Counted from the first letter of the stretch, positions 35,202 to 48,240 are shown. The stretch is 64,000 nt of DNA from Nipponacmea schrenckii (GCA_030562195.1 JAUJPP010000007.1:186001-250000), one strand, 5' to 3'. Translations and numbers: made by a program. The notes: generated by a model not told the origin, from the sequence alone.

Positions 35202-37714
35202 TAAATTGCATGTCCAAAGTATATTTTTGACTCATAGACATTTTAAAACAAATTAAATGCAATGAATATACATGTACATGTTTATTGAACAGTTGTTAAA
35301 TTTAGACAAAATATTATTCACTTCTTACAGTGGTCAGAGAGTGATTATTGAAACTTTAGAGCTTCAGCGAACAATTTTTTGTACTGGTTCTTTTTTGTGA
35401 ACAAATAATGTTGCTTGTGTCCAAAATCATATTGCTTGCCTTCAGGTGTTGCTTAGTCCTCATTTTAGGACCTATTTACCTAAGACATAATTGAATAGAT
35501 CAAATGAAATATGCTTTACTAGCAATGGAGGAATCATCCTTGATTAAACAATATAGGATGTCTATTCTTTTAAAATAATGGAAATTAGTAACTTATTTTC
35601 CACCATTTCAATACAAATGCCATCATAATAAAAATGACTGTATCGAAATTTATTTTTTCTATTAGAAATGTTCAAGCCTAATACTATTGTCTGTAGGAGA
35701 AGGACTATATTTGTTATTTGTTGAGTATTATGTAGTTTTATCATTGTTACAATATATATATGGCCTTCCCCTGTTTTCTAATCAAAACTATATTATAACT
35801 ATATTTTCTACAATTAGATGAACAGTTTGTATATTTGTTTCTTTCATGAGATGTTAGTGTGTGTAGAGTTATAGTGAGTTATATCTTGTATCAGTCCTTA
35901 GATTTGATTGTACAATCCTTCTACAACATCAAGGTCATTCAGTATTGCTTTTTGTCCTATCAGATGCTAATTGTCGTATTTTTATTCAGTGTGTATGCTT
36001 ATTATGATTTTTTGCTCATTGAATTTGTAAAAATATCATAAAAATAAACATGATTGGTCGAGCAATTGATAATTGATAATATTTTTGTACTAGGAAAGTC
36101 TAAAACAGTTTTTTAGATGTAAACTTATATTCAACCTTTTTATTAGGAATTTGGGATTTTGTTTAAAATCTGAACCAGATTATTGGAATATATTGTTTAC
36201 TAATGTCATTCACGAATCTGAAATGTTGATAAAAGAAGACATAATATAGTACATTTAAATTGCCATCTGCAAGGTAATAGGTTGCAAGAAAGTGACAGGA
36301 TCTTATTCCTTCCCCTATGTTCATGTGACTTTGTATTATTTGTAATGTGTTCATGCTTGACTGTAGTTTGTGGCATTTTCAATACAAAACAAAACACGGC
36401 CACAAGTTTAGGCAGAACCTTTTATATTTTATTATTATTGATAAGGATATCTTATGTACAGTTGTAACTCGTTTCGATGAAAAGGCATTAGTAGTCTTCT
36501 CAAGATGGAATTTATTATTTTCAGTTTACAAAATTGTTATGTGAAGTCTGTCCCCTTTTATAATGTAGCTTTTAATGTGTATTTATTGAGAGACTGATAA
36601 TATCTTTTATTCTTTTTAGAATTGTGTTTCATTTTTTCTCTAGAAAGTATTGTCTGGTACAGTAAAACTATGAGTTACAGTTTTACTGTCATTTCCTAAA
36701 CTCCACCTTAGTATTATCAAACTTCTTCTCCGGAGCAATTGGGTAACCTCTTTTCTAATGAATTGCTAAAAAAAAAAATCAAATTCTTGAGACAAACAGA
36801 GATAGTGAGGAAGATTGAAATAGAAAGGAGATATATCTTGAATTCACTTGCTATTTGGGGAAATGAAGCCAACTGTCCAGTGATCAAATAATATTACAGA
36901 CATTTCTCTCCCTTTAAGCAAAATGTATATATAGCCTATACAACGTAACTATTCAAATTAAGATTTTTATTTGCATTTCATAATAAGCAATTCAAAAGTT
37001 CAGGTTGTAGCCTCGAGATCAATCTATTCAAAAAAAAAAAAAACAACATAATATGGTAAGATAAGGTTCAAAAAATCTAGCCTGTTTCTATACTGAACGG
37101 TCCATTGTTTCCGATTTTTGTATATACATGTTACTTAATTTACCCAAATATATACGATATCAGATTCTAAAAAATTGCTTTTTTTTTCTTTCTTTTTTTT
37201 TGCTTGGCTTACAGGGCTTACTGCAACACCGCTTAAATTTGACCTTGTGACGAGATAAACCATTAAAAAATGCAAGATTGATTCTCTTTCACAATTACTA
37301 TGTAATGTATATTTGCATAATATGAGGTGATACCAAGGTCATTATGTGGAAACTGGTGATGGTATTTTTCAGGATATAATTCTTGACAGAATTGGTCATT
37401 ATGTTTATATCAAAGTAGGGATGATCCCTGTTAATTTTGATGAAAGTTTAAGCGCAAATAAGACGATTGATACTATCATGCCTTGCTGACACTGTACAAG
37501 ATATTATTTGAACTTGATCACTATTTCTATAGTCAAAATAACAGGTATGGTATGCATTCCCATTGAAAAGAAACAATTATATACGAATTGCCAATAGCAG
37601 CCTTAAAACAAAGCTACGATTTGATATTCAGTATTATTTGCACCAAACCTTTCTTGCTTCGATGTGAAGTACTGCTTTTTCATTTAAACAAAAATAACTA
37701 GAAGTAATGACATC
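35202..37714. other. intergenic spacer between PEDS1 and the LRR-like gene
   Basis: Tail-to-tail spacer. AATAAA at 36043-36048 might end a long PEDS1 transcript. Several 60-70 codon open frames on both strands overlap each other, are Phe/Ile/Leu-rich as expected from AT-rich noncoding DNA, and show no conserved motif. A small hairpin ACAGTAAAACT/AGTTTTACTGT occurs near 36660-36690. Confidence 0.5.
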
Positions 37715-40700
37715 TTAACTCCAGATATTGTAATTGGTGACGTCAGTATGAGCATGTATGCCCGGATCCACCCCTTTCTCTCTTATCATATTCTCTAAAT
37801 GTTCGATGTTAGCTTTAGATAGTCGTAAATAACGACACTCCAAGATACTAGCGGGATCAAATTTTTTTTCTGCTTTGACACGAGGACGCAACTCTTCAAG
37901 TAATTGTTCCAGATGCTGAAGCCTTCTTCGGTTATGACGGCTGGCGTAATTAGAAGCTCCAACTTCCTTTCTGAAATTTAAGATATAAAGTTGTAACAAA
38001 CACTGCTATGGTATATCACAGATATTTTTCTGAAATTCATTTAGATTTTCTTCTTGTGAGTGGAATAAGCCGTCAGATAGTCATTTTATACCTCCATGGG
38101 AGGTTTGTAATAGTGGATGAACTATTGCTATTTATTGCCCTCTAAGAAAAACCATCCAAAGGTATTTTCATCAGTACAATACTTACTTGCGCAGTTTTGC
38201 TTCTTTGACAATGTTTTCTAGGTCTCGAAAGGCCTGTTTATCTATTTCTGGTAACTTCTCCATAGAGTTTCTGTTTCGCCGTGATTCGGACTGAAACATT
38301 ACATTCTCAATACATTTACATATAAAATACACATCTTTCCGTGGAATGTGAATTCTCCTGCGAGGCCTAAATGATTTAATGACTAATATCAAAGACTATT
38401 TATATGGTCTTTGCTAATATATCACAAGATGCTTTTTATGAACTATAATAATCGTTTATATGCATAAATCGATATGCACAAATTAGCGATTGATTAACAA
38501 TTATCATTGATTTCCAATAAGTGTTTGACAATCAACTTGATGTATCAGTAATTAACAAACTACGTAGTGCGACTGGGCCAAAACAATATTCAAAGTATGT
38601 GGTGGCAAATTTATTTTATCTACAGGACCTACTTGTACACCCATCATCATTAGCTCAGAAGGTGCAGAAAAGTATTGTTAAAAACAAATAAATTTTGTGT
38701 AATGAAATGACATTATGCACATTATTCTGTCTGTCTACTAACGTAACATCGGCAAGATGAAACAGATTGCGTCGCACCTCCGCGTCAGGGAAGGCGACAA
38801 GACCTATACTTGGTCAGCCTTAATTGTTTCTGGTACGAACCTGAATAGATGAAGTGGAATTGTATTCAGAATATCTTGGCGATTGGTTATGGAAAAGTGT
38901 TATTTTGTGTATAGCTTCATCATAAATATTTCTCATACTTGATGTATTATTCTTTGAAACCCGGCTATTACTACCTACAATGTAAGATGTTAAAATGTCT
39001 ATTTCAGTATTCCTTTGATACCCTGCGAAAACAAGTAATTTAATTACAAAATGAAACATGGTTGTTTCTAGACATTCTCACCTTACTGTCAATAACAGCC
39101 TTTTTATCGGAAATAAGTAATATGAATGTATGGAGTATCGCCAAAAAAGGAAAATTGAAGCAATATTCATGTCTACAACACTAAAAATTAAAAGAAGATA
39201 CAACAGCCCGATCTATTTTGAAATATATAAAATATAACTTTATGAACTATACCTGGAGAGCCCACATGATCATCATGATAATAATCATCTCCTTGTATTG
39301 TAGTCATTGGAACATGGATATGAGCCATAGCTTCGTTTAAGTTTTCTATTTGAGGAAGCGTAAGCTTTCCTGATGAATCTGAAAATCAATGCTGTGTATA
39401 AAAATTCTTCCAAAAACGCAAGTTAGGTTGACATATCTTTTCTTTCACACTGTATACCTACTAACGGAATGAGAGAAATAAAATATCTAAAATTAAGAAA
39501 CGTTCTTTGTCCTGTGTTGGAATAATTATGTCGATTAATATAACCATAAACAGTCATTGATTTATCAATCTTTTCTCGATTTGCAATATAGAACAATTAA
39601 TGAGAGGCAAAAGGTTTAAGGGACGTATACATTTCACACTATTTGTATATCTCATTTGAGTTTACTAAGAAGCACTCACATCCATCATGGTGTACATTTT
39701 GATGTTTTTCGGGACCGTGCTGATTATTAAGATGAGCAGGATGGGACTGGCTTGCTTGGTCATGTTGAATAGGGTGTTGACCGGTACGGTGCATGCGGTC
39801 ACTCGGTTGTGGAGGAATGCTTTCGTGATGCCCTCGATGTCCATCACCAATTTTCAGTTTTGAATGTACTATTTGCCGAGAACTAGACTGAGCATCGGGG
39901 TGGCGACCATGTCGTTCATGAATGTCATGGTAGTGAGAGCCCGATAGCTTGTGGGACTGTTGTCGCTCATTATCTGAAGCATGATTGCTGATAAAACGAA
40001 AATGGAATTTTGAAAAAAACGTTATTTCTTATGAAACCTATATTATCATATTCATATTTTTTTTATAAAGCACAGAAACTTGATTCAACGAAATAAACTA
40101 AATTTTTCAGCTCCCAAAGCGCCGTCTGCATGGGAAACTAAACTTAAATATTTATCTTATTCATTCTTATATTTTATTCATTGTTTGTAAATATAGGGAC
40201 TGATATGGCATTAAGAAATATTCTTTTTCTTTTTTATAATTTCACGGCAGTATTTAGTATTTATAATTATATTATAAGTCAAATAATTAAAAGAAAAAAA
40301 TATTATGATTCAATCAGATCCATTACCTACCCTTGACGACTGGGCACTTGGGAAGCATCATGGGGCAACATCTGTAATTAAAAGGCATAATATTATATGA
40401 TATCATATTGTAAGAACATAATCTTATGGGTCATCGCCAAATGGCTCCAAACTTGTATTTTATCTGTGGATACATTGGAAACAGCATTGTAGCGAAGCAA
40501 CAAGATTTATTGGCATCTCATTCTCTTGTAAATATCCAGCACTGTCCAATATAGAAGCTGTTAAATGCTTCTGCTTATTAATAGATCATACTTTTACAGT
40601 ATGTTCATAACGTAATCCATTACTTTTTAAATAAAATTCATGCTTTTAAGAAATCAGCTTAACTTAGATTTATTTTTAGTGTTACTCTTTACAGCCCTCA

Positions 40701-41519
40701 GTTTTTCTAAACTTTTTCTCATTTTGGCTTCTTCTCGACTGAAAGAAAGTATTAGTAAATATGTACAAATGAAGAAGAATTTTTTCGATTGGATTACGGA
40801 ATGGAATCAAGATGCATCAAATTGAAGTACTCTTTGTATCTTACACTTGAGGCTCTTGGGAATGGCTATGTGATTCACTATTTTCGTGTATCGAGAAGTA
40901 GGTCTACAGGAATTGCAGGAAAAAATGCATAATCCTTTTTAACTTTCAAACGCGGATACATCTGTACACACATTGATTTGAAAGATCAAATTTCATGTGA
41001 ACATTATTACTGATTAGCCCTAGCTAAAGAAATTTACGTTTCTGAAGGGTAGCCTAAGATTGATCGAACAGACGGTGAATGTGTTACTTTAATCATTGAC
41101 TATTGGGATGTACATGTACTACAACTGACTGTCGAAGTGCGTTGAGCTTAAGAAACTAAAACTACCCCCCCCCCCCCCCGTACAAGATATCAAGTAAAAA
41201 CCATTTTGTTCCCAAAGAGTGTTCAAAAGGAAATTTTCTGCAATGGTGTATCTACCTGAGTTCTCTTTGACAATCACCCGATACCTTTTCTAACCATTTT
41301 TCTTCTCTCTTTAAAGCACGATTAGCGACATAATTTGGGCCTAATCGATTTTCAGTTAGACAAACTGGACCTCCGAAGTTTTGCATTTCTTTCTGTGCTG
41401 AGTTCCGCGTGATGATTTTACTAATTGTCCATGGTGATAAACAATTAATTGTGAATACGTCACACAAGATAATAAAATAACGTGATGCCACGGGATTTAC
41501 ACGTAGGTCGACAATGTTC
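37715..41519 (-). CDS. unrecognised protein: LRR-cap-like start, His-rich middle, coiled-coil C-terminus (5' incomplete)
   Basis: Exons in transcript order: 41519-41256, 40738-40693, 40371-40331, 39987-39680, 39378-39253, 39022-38841, 38290-38187, 37970-37715. Every junction is GT-AG and all phases agree across eight exons, giving at least 441 residues. The first exon starts in phase 2 with NIVDLRVNPVASRYFIILC, resembling the capping segment of a leucine-rich-repeat protein, so LRR exons upstream are likely missing. Next comes a short charged helix (REEAKMRKSLEKLRA), then ~100 residues very rich in His, Gln and Ser (for example HYHDIHERHGRH). The last two exons are helical and basic: EKLPEIDKQAFRDLENIV and RHNRRRLQHLEQLLEELRPR, then ECRYLRLSKANIEHLENMI. 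I do not recognise the family. It is divergent from a FAM92 gene with ciliary roles, so a ciliary or centrosomal role is a guess. Confidence 0.75.
41165..41180 (+). repeat. poly-C homopolymer
   Basis: A run of about 16 C residues in an otherwise AT-rich intron of the LRR-like gene (G-tract on the transcribed strand). Length is likely unstable and prone to sequencing error. Confidence 0.9.
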
Positions 41520-41704
41520 CTGAAACTATATTATTATAATTAAAGCATCCTAAGCCTGTAATTTAGGTTTGATCTGTGTTAGATTGGTGATTCTAAAGCA
41601 TTATTCCGTGTTAAGGTGATATGAGAAAAGCATTCTCCCAAAAAGCATTGTGTTGGCCTGTCGTTAAGAGCTACTCTCTCGATAAAACTATGTCTATCTC
41701 TTAC

Positions 41705-41791
41705 GTATATCAGGTTACTATTAAGAAAAACCATTTTCAACTTTATCAAACTTTGATTTATGTGTATGTCAATCAATAAAGTGTTGACCAT
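41705..41791 (-). CDS. candidate upstream exon of the LRR-like gene
   Basis: From ATG at 41791 to a strong donor (TAC|GTAAGA) it encodes 29 residues including SLIKLKMVFLNSNLI, which fits the LxxLxxVxLxxNxI leucine-rich-repeat pattern. It ends in phase 0, whereas the next exon (41519-41256) needs two bases from upstream, so they cannot be joined directly. Either a small exon between them is unrecognised or this is chance. Confidence 0.3.
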
Positions 41792-41955
41792 AGATAGATT
41801 CTCTGCTAATATCAAATTAGCGCGTAGGTCTTTAACAATAATTACTCCCGATCAATTATTTTTCCTTCTAAACTAAATGCTCCCATTACTCTTCAATTTA
41901 GAGAAAATAAAAAAGGTCACCGGATGTATCCGTTGTAAATAGAAATATTTTCAAG
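41792..41955. promoter_or_regulatory. divergent promoter region, LRR-like gene / FAM92 copy 1
   Basis: FAM92 copy 1 starts at 41956 on the plus strand and the minus-strand gene begins somewhere above 41519. The short gap implies a shared bidirectional promoter. No specific box is diagnostic. Confidence 0.4.
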
Positions 41956-44900
41956 ATGAGCCGAACAGGTTCTGAAATAAGGAAATCGTAAGTGTTTTGA
42001 GTAAATTTACTCGTTTTTGTCGCATATATTTGTTGTATTAGTTATCCGAATATCATAAACCTAAATTATTTGTTCCCTTGTAAGATTACATTTTTAAAAA
42101 TAAGGAATATTGGGTATTCGGTTTTGATGTTCACCACAGTCGTGGATTTGGTTTGTCGACAGTAAGGCCTAGTTTCAAGCTGTCAAACTTTAATTAATTT
42201 ATTGTTTGTGTTAACATGTTATGTATTTGGATGGTGCCATGTCATGTGTTAGCTATTTTTAAATTAATTCCCTAAGCTTAGGCTGTGGTGTTACAAAGTT
42301 CACAGAGAAGGGAAGGTATTGTCTTAGCAGAACAATAGCCCAATATGTCATAGGATAATTTTTTAGGAGTATCAGCTTCAAAATAGTATTGTAGTCTAGT
42401 TTTGATAATAATACGTTTTTGTAAGTTTAAATTGTAAAGAAATACATGTCTCTCCTAAACAATTAAACCAAAATAGTTCCAAACTAGGACTGAAAATAAT
42501 TGTTCTCTGTGAAAATTTTTTTTTATACCGGTAGTCCAAATCCCATATTGACATAACCATGATCTTAAATATTATATTGCTTGTATGAAAAAATAAAAAT
42601 TTTGTCATTTTTTTATTTAGAGAAGCTCAGTCAAAGATGATACAAGATAGAATAACAGCTATAGAACGTCATCTTGGTACATTATGTGATACATTATCAT
42701 CCTACACAAGAAAAACAGCAAGACTTAGAGACAAGGGTGTGTTATAGTGTTAGTTCTTAAAGTGTCATAAGCACCAATATCTGTATGCAAAACAATGATT
42801 TTGTGAAGGATTTCCTCAAATAGAATTAGTTTTGGTTTATCTGCCCATTTATGTTAGGTAGGCCTACGGCCAAGTTATACAAAAACCTGAGTTACTTGAA
42901 TTTTTTTTGCAGGTGATCTACTAGCTAAAGAAATTGTAAATTATGCTGAATATGAAAAATTAAATCCCACATTAAAGAAAGGGTTAACATCTTTTGCTGA
43001 ACATTTATCAGCTGTACAAGATTACAGACAAGCTGAGGTGATATTCTTTCTCTTTGTTTATTTTATTATAATAAGTATATGATACAAATTTTGTTTTCGA
43101 CTTCAAGGGATTAGTAGTTATTTATTAGTATTTATTGGTTTATATTTAAGGTTCAAAGATTAGAAGCTAAATCAGTTAATCCACTCAGTAATTATGGATT
43201 ATTGTGTAAACAAACAAAGGTGAAGATTTTATTTAAAATATGATAATTAAACTGTTGTCTTCTTCTTAGCTTTTTATTTGATATTCTGAAGAGCCAAAAA
43301 GTGCAGAACTAATATTTCATATTGATTAACATCATTGGAATTAATAAATATGCTTCAATAAAGATTCTTTGGTATTGATATATATATATCTTATCAATAA
43401 ACAATAAACTTTACTGAATATTGGTCTAATCTTGAACAAAGTTCTTAGGTTTTCAATTTACCTTTGTAATTTAGTTTTGTTGATTGTTGTAAAAATACAG
43501 TTATTGATAAATAATAACCACGCCTTATTGAAAACTAAAACAAGAATTGAAAAGAGATCATCCATATCCATGTCCAATTTTATTTTCAGAATGAATTAAA
43601 ATCAGCTTTTTCAGCCCATGATAGAGAACATTCACAGAGGAAGAAATTAGATAAAATACAACAGAAACATCCTTCTGATCAACAACAGATTGTATCCTTC
43701 TCAAACTCTAGCTTAGTTTTGTTCTTATCTACAAGTTTATCCAGTTCACATGTACCGCTTTACTATTAAGAAGGGTGAAAATATGCTTAATCGAAATCCC
43801 TTTTCATTTTTACACAATGCCTGACATCAGGAGTTATTGTCTGAAGTAAAAATTTCATTTGTGTGACCAGTACGTGGAATTAAAAAAAATTCTATGAAAT
43901 ATACAAATTGCTGTATAAATATGAAACATCCAAGTTTATTACCGGGTAATCAATGAATATTTAATGTTTATCTTAATCTTATTGCTTTGATGTAATTAAT
44001 ATTTCTTAACATATTGTTTAGAGACAGGTAATATGATCAGAAGAGAAGTTGAAGATTTTTTTTAATTGACTAGAAATTATTCATTATCAGAATTTTAATA
44101 ATCAGAATAAAAGCAATCTAATTAATATTTCTATGATGTTTCTTCAAGTGTTAGACCAAAAGTTGTTGTGAATATTTTTTACTTCCATGTTTAATGTATA
44201 CCACTTATATTTTTGTACCTAACAGGCCCAGACTGAGCTACAGAAAGCTAGTGTAGATGCCACAAGAACAGAGAGAGCTTTAGAACAACAGATGGAAAGT
44301 TTTGAAAGTAAAAAGTTACATGATATTAAGGTAAAGTTCTAGATATTTTAACAGAACATTTGATTAAGTCAATTCTGACTTATTATAACTTTAACTTATG
44401 ATTTTTCATTCATTTTTTCCTACAGAAAGTTTTGACAGATTTTGTGAATATAGAGATGTTATTTCATGCCAAGGCTTTAGAAGTATATACCCAGTGTTTT
44501 CAAAGTTTATCTGTGATTGAACCAGAGTATGATCTAGAGGTAAAAACTTTTTTATTTTCACTAATTATTTTGTTTACAATAGCTGATTGTGAATCTAGTG
44601 CAAGTACTTATTTTAAATGTAAAAGGGAGAGTTGTCAAGATATTTTCCATCTATTACAGCTCCATTTCAAATTTCGGAATTAAAATCTGACGTTTGATTC
44701 ATTTGAAGTGATATGTGTCTTCAAATGTCCATAAAAATTTAAGTTCTCAAGAATGGTCAATATATTTGTGTTTATTCAACAGGATCCCTGTAAAGTCTGG
44801 AAAACTCACAAGACTAAGTAATTATTGAAAAACGCTTAATCAATTTATTAAGTGTTTTTCACTAATCAATTGCATTTTTCTGTATAATTACTAAGATTAT

Positions 44901-45911
44901 ATAAGGATTCTATTATGTTATTTATGGCAGCAGGAATATCTATTTATAAATATGCTCTAATTAACCAAGTTTAAAATTTAGTTTAAAATTAATCAATGTC
45001 CCAGTAGAAGTGTCTGACAATAAGAAACGTGAAGTGTTACATTTTTATGATGATTCTTTAGTTCTGAAGTATATTTCAGATTTTCTAGGAATTGAATATG
45101 ATTTTAAATCTTTTAATTGTTTTCAGGAATTCTTAACCCAAATTCATCCAAACAATGATTCAAAACGATTATCGATAGCCTCAACAGCTTCTCTTAATTC
45201 AGCCGACAGACTGACTACTCCAGGATCAACACCAGCTAGTCAACGCAGAGAAGATACTACCTCCCAACAACTACAGCATACACCTAAACAAATACCTAAA
45301 CAGAAACAAAACAACCAATCACAACAGCAGTCAAACACACCCAGCAAACAGAATGTTAAAACTGTTAAAACTAAACCTAATAAACAACATCCATCACCAA
45401 GAACAAATGATAAACAAAAACAATCAGATTCACCTGCTAGAAGAATTATACCAGTTGGGGTAAGTGTAATAAAACTGCCTCCATCATAACCAAGACATCT
45501 AGTCTAGGATCTAAAAGTCCAATGTTTTAGTTCTATAGAATAATGGCCAGTATTGTTTATATTAAGTCTTTTTGTATTGAACTATTGGCCTACATATTGT
45601 CTACAACCTTACTAGCCTTCATAATTTCACTGGGATTTTTGTCAAATAACCAATGGTCTCAAGATGATTGTCACCGAAATTTCAAGAACTTTAGGCCTAC
45701 CTGTAGGTATCTATTTTGTTGGCAGATTACATGATTGATATCTGAAATTATGACATTTTTATAGACACTGAAAGATGAAAGTGATGATGATGATTATGAA
45801 GATGACAGCGAATATGATGATGATGATGATGATGATAGTGATGATTATGAAACAACTGAGGCAAGTACAGCTCGGACTCCCCATTTAAGTAATGGTACAT
45901 CAAAGAAGTAA
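41956..45911 (+). CDS. CIBAR1: FAM92/CIBAR BAR-domain protein, copy 1 (9 exons)
   Basis: Exons 41956-41987, 42621-42736, 42913-43037, 43151-43219, 43590-43691, 44226-44330, 44426-44539, 45127-45459 and 45765-45911 join in phase to about 380 residues. Residues ~12-225 form the FAM92 BAR-like coiled coil: RKTARLRDKGDLL, VQDYRQAEVQRLEAK, QTELQKASVDATRTERAL and FVNIEMLFHAKALEVYT. The family bends membranes and binds Chibby at the basal body in ciliogenesis, and has been linked to mitochondrial inner-membrane shape. Exon 8 is a long Gln/Ser/Thr/Pro-rich low-complexity insert (~110 residues) and exon 9 is acidic, coded by GAT repeats. An inverted paralogue lies 2.8 kb away. The long open frame upstream of exon 8 (from 45010) is intron read-through, since a good acceptor at 45125-45126 precedes the conserved EF(L) residues. 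Confidence 0.93.
44735..44990. repeat. dispersed repeat in FAM92 copy 1 intron 7
   Basis: AAGTTCTCAAGAATGGTCAA near 44742 and TGTTATTTATGGCAGCAGG near 44917 match AGTTCTCAAGAACGGTCAA near 5743 and TGTTATTTATGGCAGCAGG near 5813 downstream of DUSP22, in the same order. The two therefore share an interspersed repeat; the spacing between matches differs because of an insertion in one copy. Confidence 0.6.
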
Positions 45912-47940
45912 TAGCCAACCAAGAATGGTTTATACATTCAAATCCGTCCTCCTTCCATAATAATCATAGCTGAAGCTTATATATTTTTAGATATATCAGA
46001 TTGATATTATCAATGTTTCTGGCATATTTTGTTGTTAGGATATTTAATGAGCAATATTAACTTTTTATACCAATGAAAAATTTTTTATTAACCTTGAATC
46101 TATGATGCCAGTTAACATTATTGTACCACAAACTTGGTTGTTGGACTTTACTATGTAAGAGACATTTGGGAGTTAATTATTGCAAGAAAGTTATTGTAAA
46201 TTGTGCTGTCAATGACTTTTAAAAGATAAGCATGATTGGTAAATTGGTAGAGTGTGTGATCAAGTTCAAAGGATAAAAAAGCACAGGAGTAGTTATAGAC
46301 ATAATTCATATATATATATACTTTATATTGTTTGACTTATTCTTGTTATAGGCTACGGTTATAATTAAACTTCTTAACCTTAAATATTTCTTATTTAAGT
46401 TTTCCTGTTAAACTTTTTTTTTAAAATTGTAGAAAAATTATTGTCAGTGCTTTATAATGTTCTACCAAGTTAAAACATATGTATTCATTTCAGATGAACT
46501 TGAAATGTTTTTTTTACCTTGAAGAGTATAAACATTTGAAGAAATTATTCTTTGAAAATGTAGGCTTTTGAAAGCTATTTTATGGAAAGATTTTTAACTT
46601 TCTAAAAATGTCTTGGATTTGTCTTTGACTTTTAGTGCTATAATTTTGTTTTAAGTGTTAATTTATTTATAAACTTGTATAATTGACATTTAATTTTTGA
46701 TGGTTTAAAATGTCCAAAAATTAAGTATTGTATTAGATGAGTTTTATTTGATTCATGAATTATGAATTATCAAGTTCTCAAGAAAAATATCAAATTTCAC
46801 TAACAGGCCATGTTTATTACTTTCTGGAGTTTACACTGGTTTCAGATACAGGAATTGTTCAGCATAATCAAAATCTGTCCATACACAGTATTTCTTATTA
46901 TAAACTTTATCAGCAAAACAAACTATTTTTGTTTCCTAGTACCTATAAAGATTATTTTCACATATTCAAGGCTAAATCAACCCCCGAAATTGGTGAACCA
47001 TAATCTATAAGTAATGATATAAAGACAAATATTAAACAAAGTAATTACTTTTAATTAAATATCACTTAGAGTTTGAGCAATATCTAAGAAATAGAAAAAT
47101 AAGCTACAGATTTAATTTATAGATATTCTTTAAACAAAATTCTTTCTGGTATAGTATTTTATAAGCTAAAATTAAGATTTTTAGCCATAGTCCATTTTAT
47201 AATGAGGTATTTGTTTTTATTAATGATATTGTTCTTGTGATTTAGTTTTCATGACATTTTATCATCTTTCTAGTACATTATAATGAATTGTATATAGCAG
47301 CAGATAAATATAACATGATACTGTTATAAGGTGTCTTGTCTTTATATTCCCCCCTAATGAAATTATCAGATTAAACCATTGGTGGCTTTCAATATTAGCT
47401 TTAAATGAAACTTCAAATATCTCAGATCTCAATTGGTTCTGGGGTCAGTTTGCAATATTGGCTATGTCTTGCCCCATATGATATAATTGATATACCATGT
47501 TCAGTGGAAAGACAACTTCCTTTAATGGAAGGCAGGTCTGGTCGTCAAGATGTTTCCTCTGAAATGAAATTAAAAATGACAATTTTTTGTTTAATTCTTA
47601 TTAATAGAAAATAAATATATTATACACAATGTAATTAATAAATAATGTAATGAAATAAGTGCTATAACTACAAATGATATTAATTGACAAGAGCAGAAGA
47701 ACAAAATTTAAAAAGAAATGAAATAATTCAAATATATGAATTTGTTTTATGACTGGTCAAGTCAAAAGTATTTGTGTTTATCCTAGACCAGTCCAAACAA
47801 GCGTAAATTTGTTTTTGAGTAAGTATAGTTATTGATTCTATATAGTTAATTTCAATACCACTGAAACTACCTAAATTTAAATTGGGTGTGTGGGTTTTGT
47901 AACTTTTGTTATAAGTTATTTCTGTACACAAATACTGTTG
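45912..47940. other. FAM92 copy 1 3' flank
   Basis: Probable 3' UTR followed by spacer, AT-rich. Open frames of 60-80 codons (for example 46755-47003 and 47405-47614) lack conserved motifs and overlap alternatives in other frames, so I do not call them genes. Confidence 0.45.
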
Positions 47941-48240
47941 CACATAATATAGAGTCCTTATAAGATCACATAATATAGAGTCCTTATAAGATCACATAAT
48001 ATAGAGTCCTTATAAGATCACATTACATAGAATCCTTATAAGATGACATAATATAGAGTCATTACAAGATCACATAATATAGAGCTCTTATAAGATTACA
48101 TAATATAGAGTCCTAATAAGATCACATAATATAGAGTCCTTATAAGATTACATAATATAGAGTCCTAATAAGATCACATAACATATAGAGTCCTTATAAG
48201 ATCACATAATATTGAGTCCTTATAAGATCACATAACATAG
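47941..48240. repeat. 26-bp minisatellite, about 11.5 copies
   Basis: Unit CACATAATATAGAGTCCTTA TAAGAT repeated across 300 bp with point variants (CTAATAAG, ATTACATA) and a few small indels. It lies between the 3' ends of the convergent FAM92 genes. There are no spacers, so this is not CRISPR-like. Confidence 0.95.

Noticed and set aside
35562..36544. Several 60-65 codon frames downstream of PEDS1
   Set aside because: Overlapping on both strands, Phe/Leu/Ile-rich, with no conserved motif; treated as noncoding.
39665..39850. 61-codon minus-strand frame MVMDIEGITKAFL...
   Set aside because: It is a frame-shifted shadow of the real His-rich exon 39680-39987, whose frame is fixed by the phases of both neighbouring exons.
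40640..40825. 61-codon plus-strand frame
   Set aside because: It is antisense to a well-supported 46-base exon (40693-40738) of the minus-strand gene and has no homology.
45010..45126. Upstream extension of the FAM92 copy 1 open frame (MSDNKKREVLHF...)
   Set aside because: Family alignment and the paralogue place the exon start after the acceptor at 45125-45126 (EFL.. versus EFR..), so the upstream 39 codons are intron read-through.
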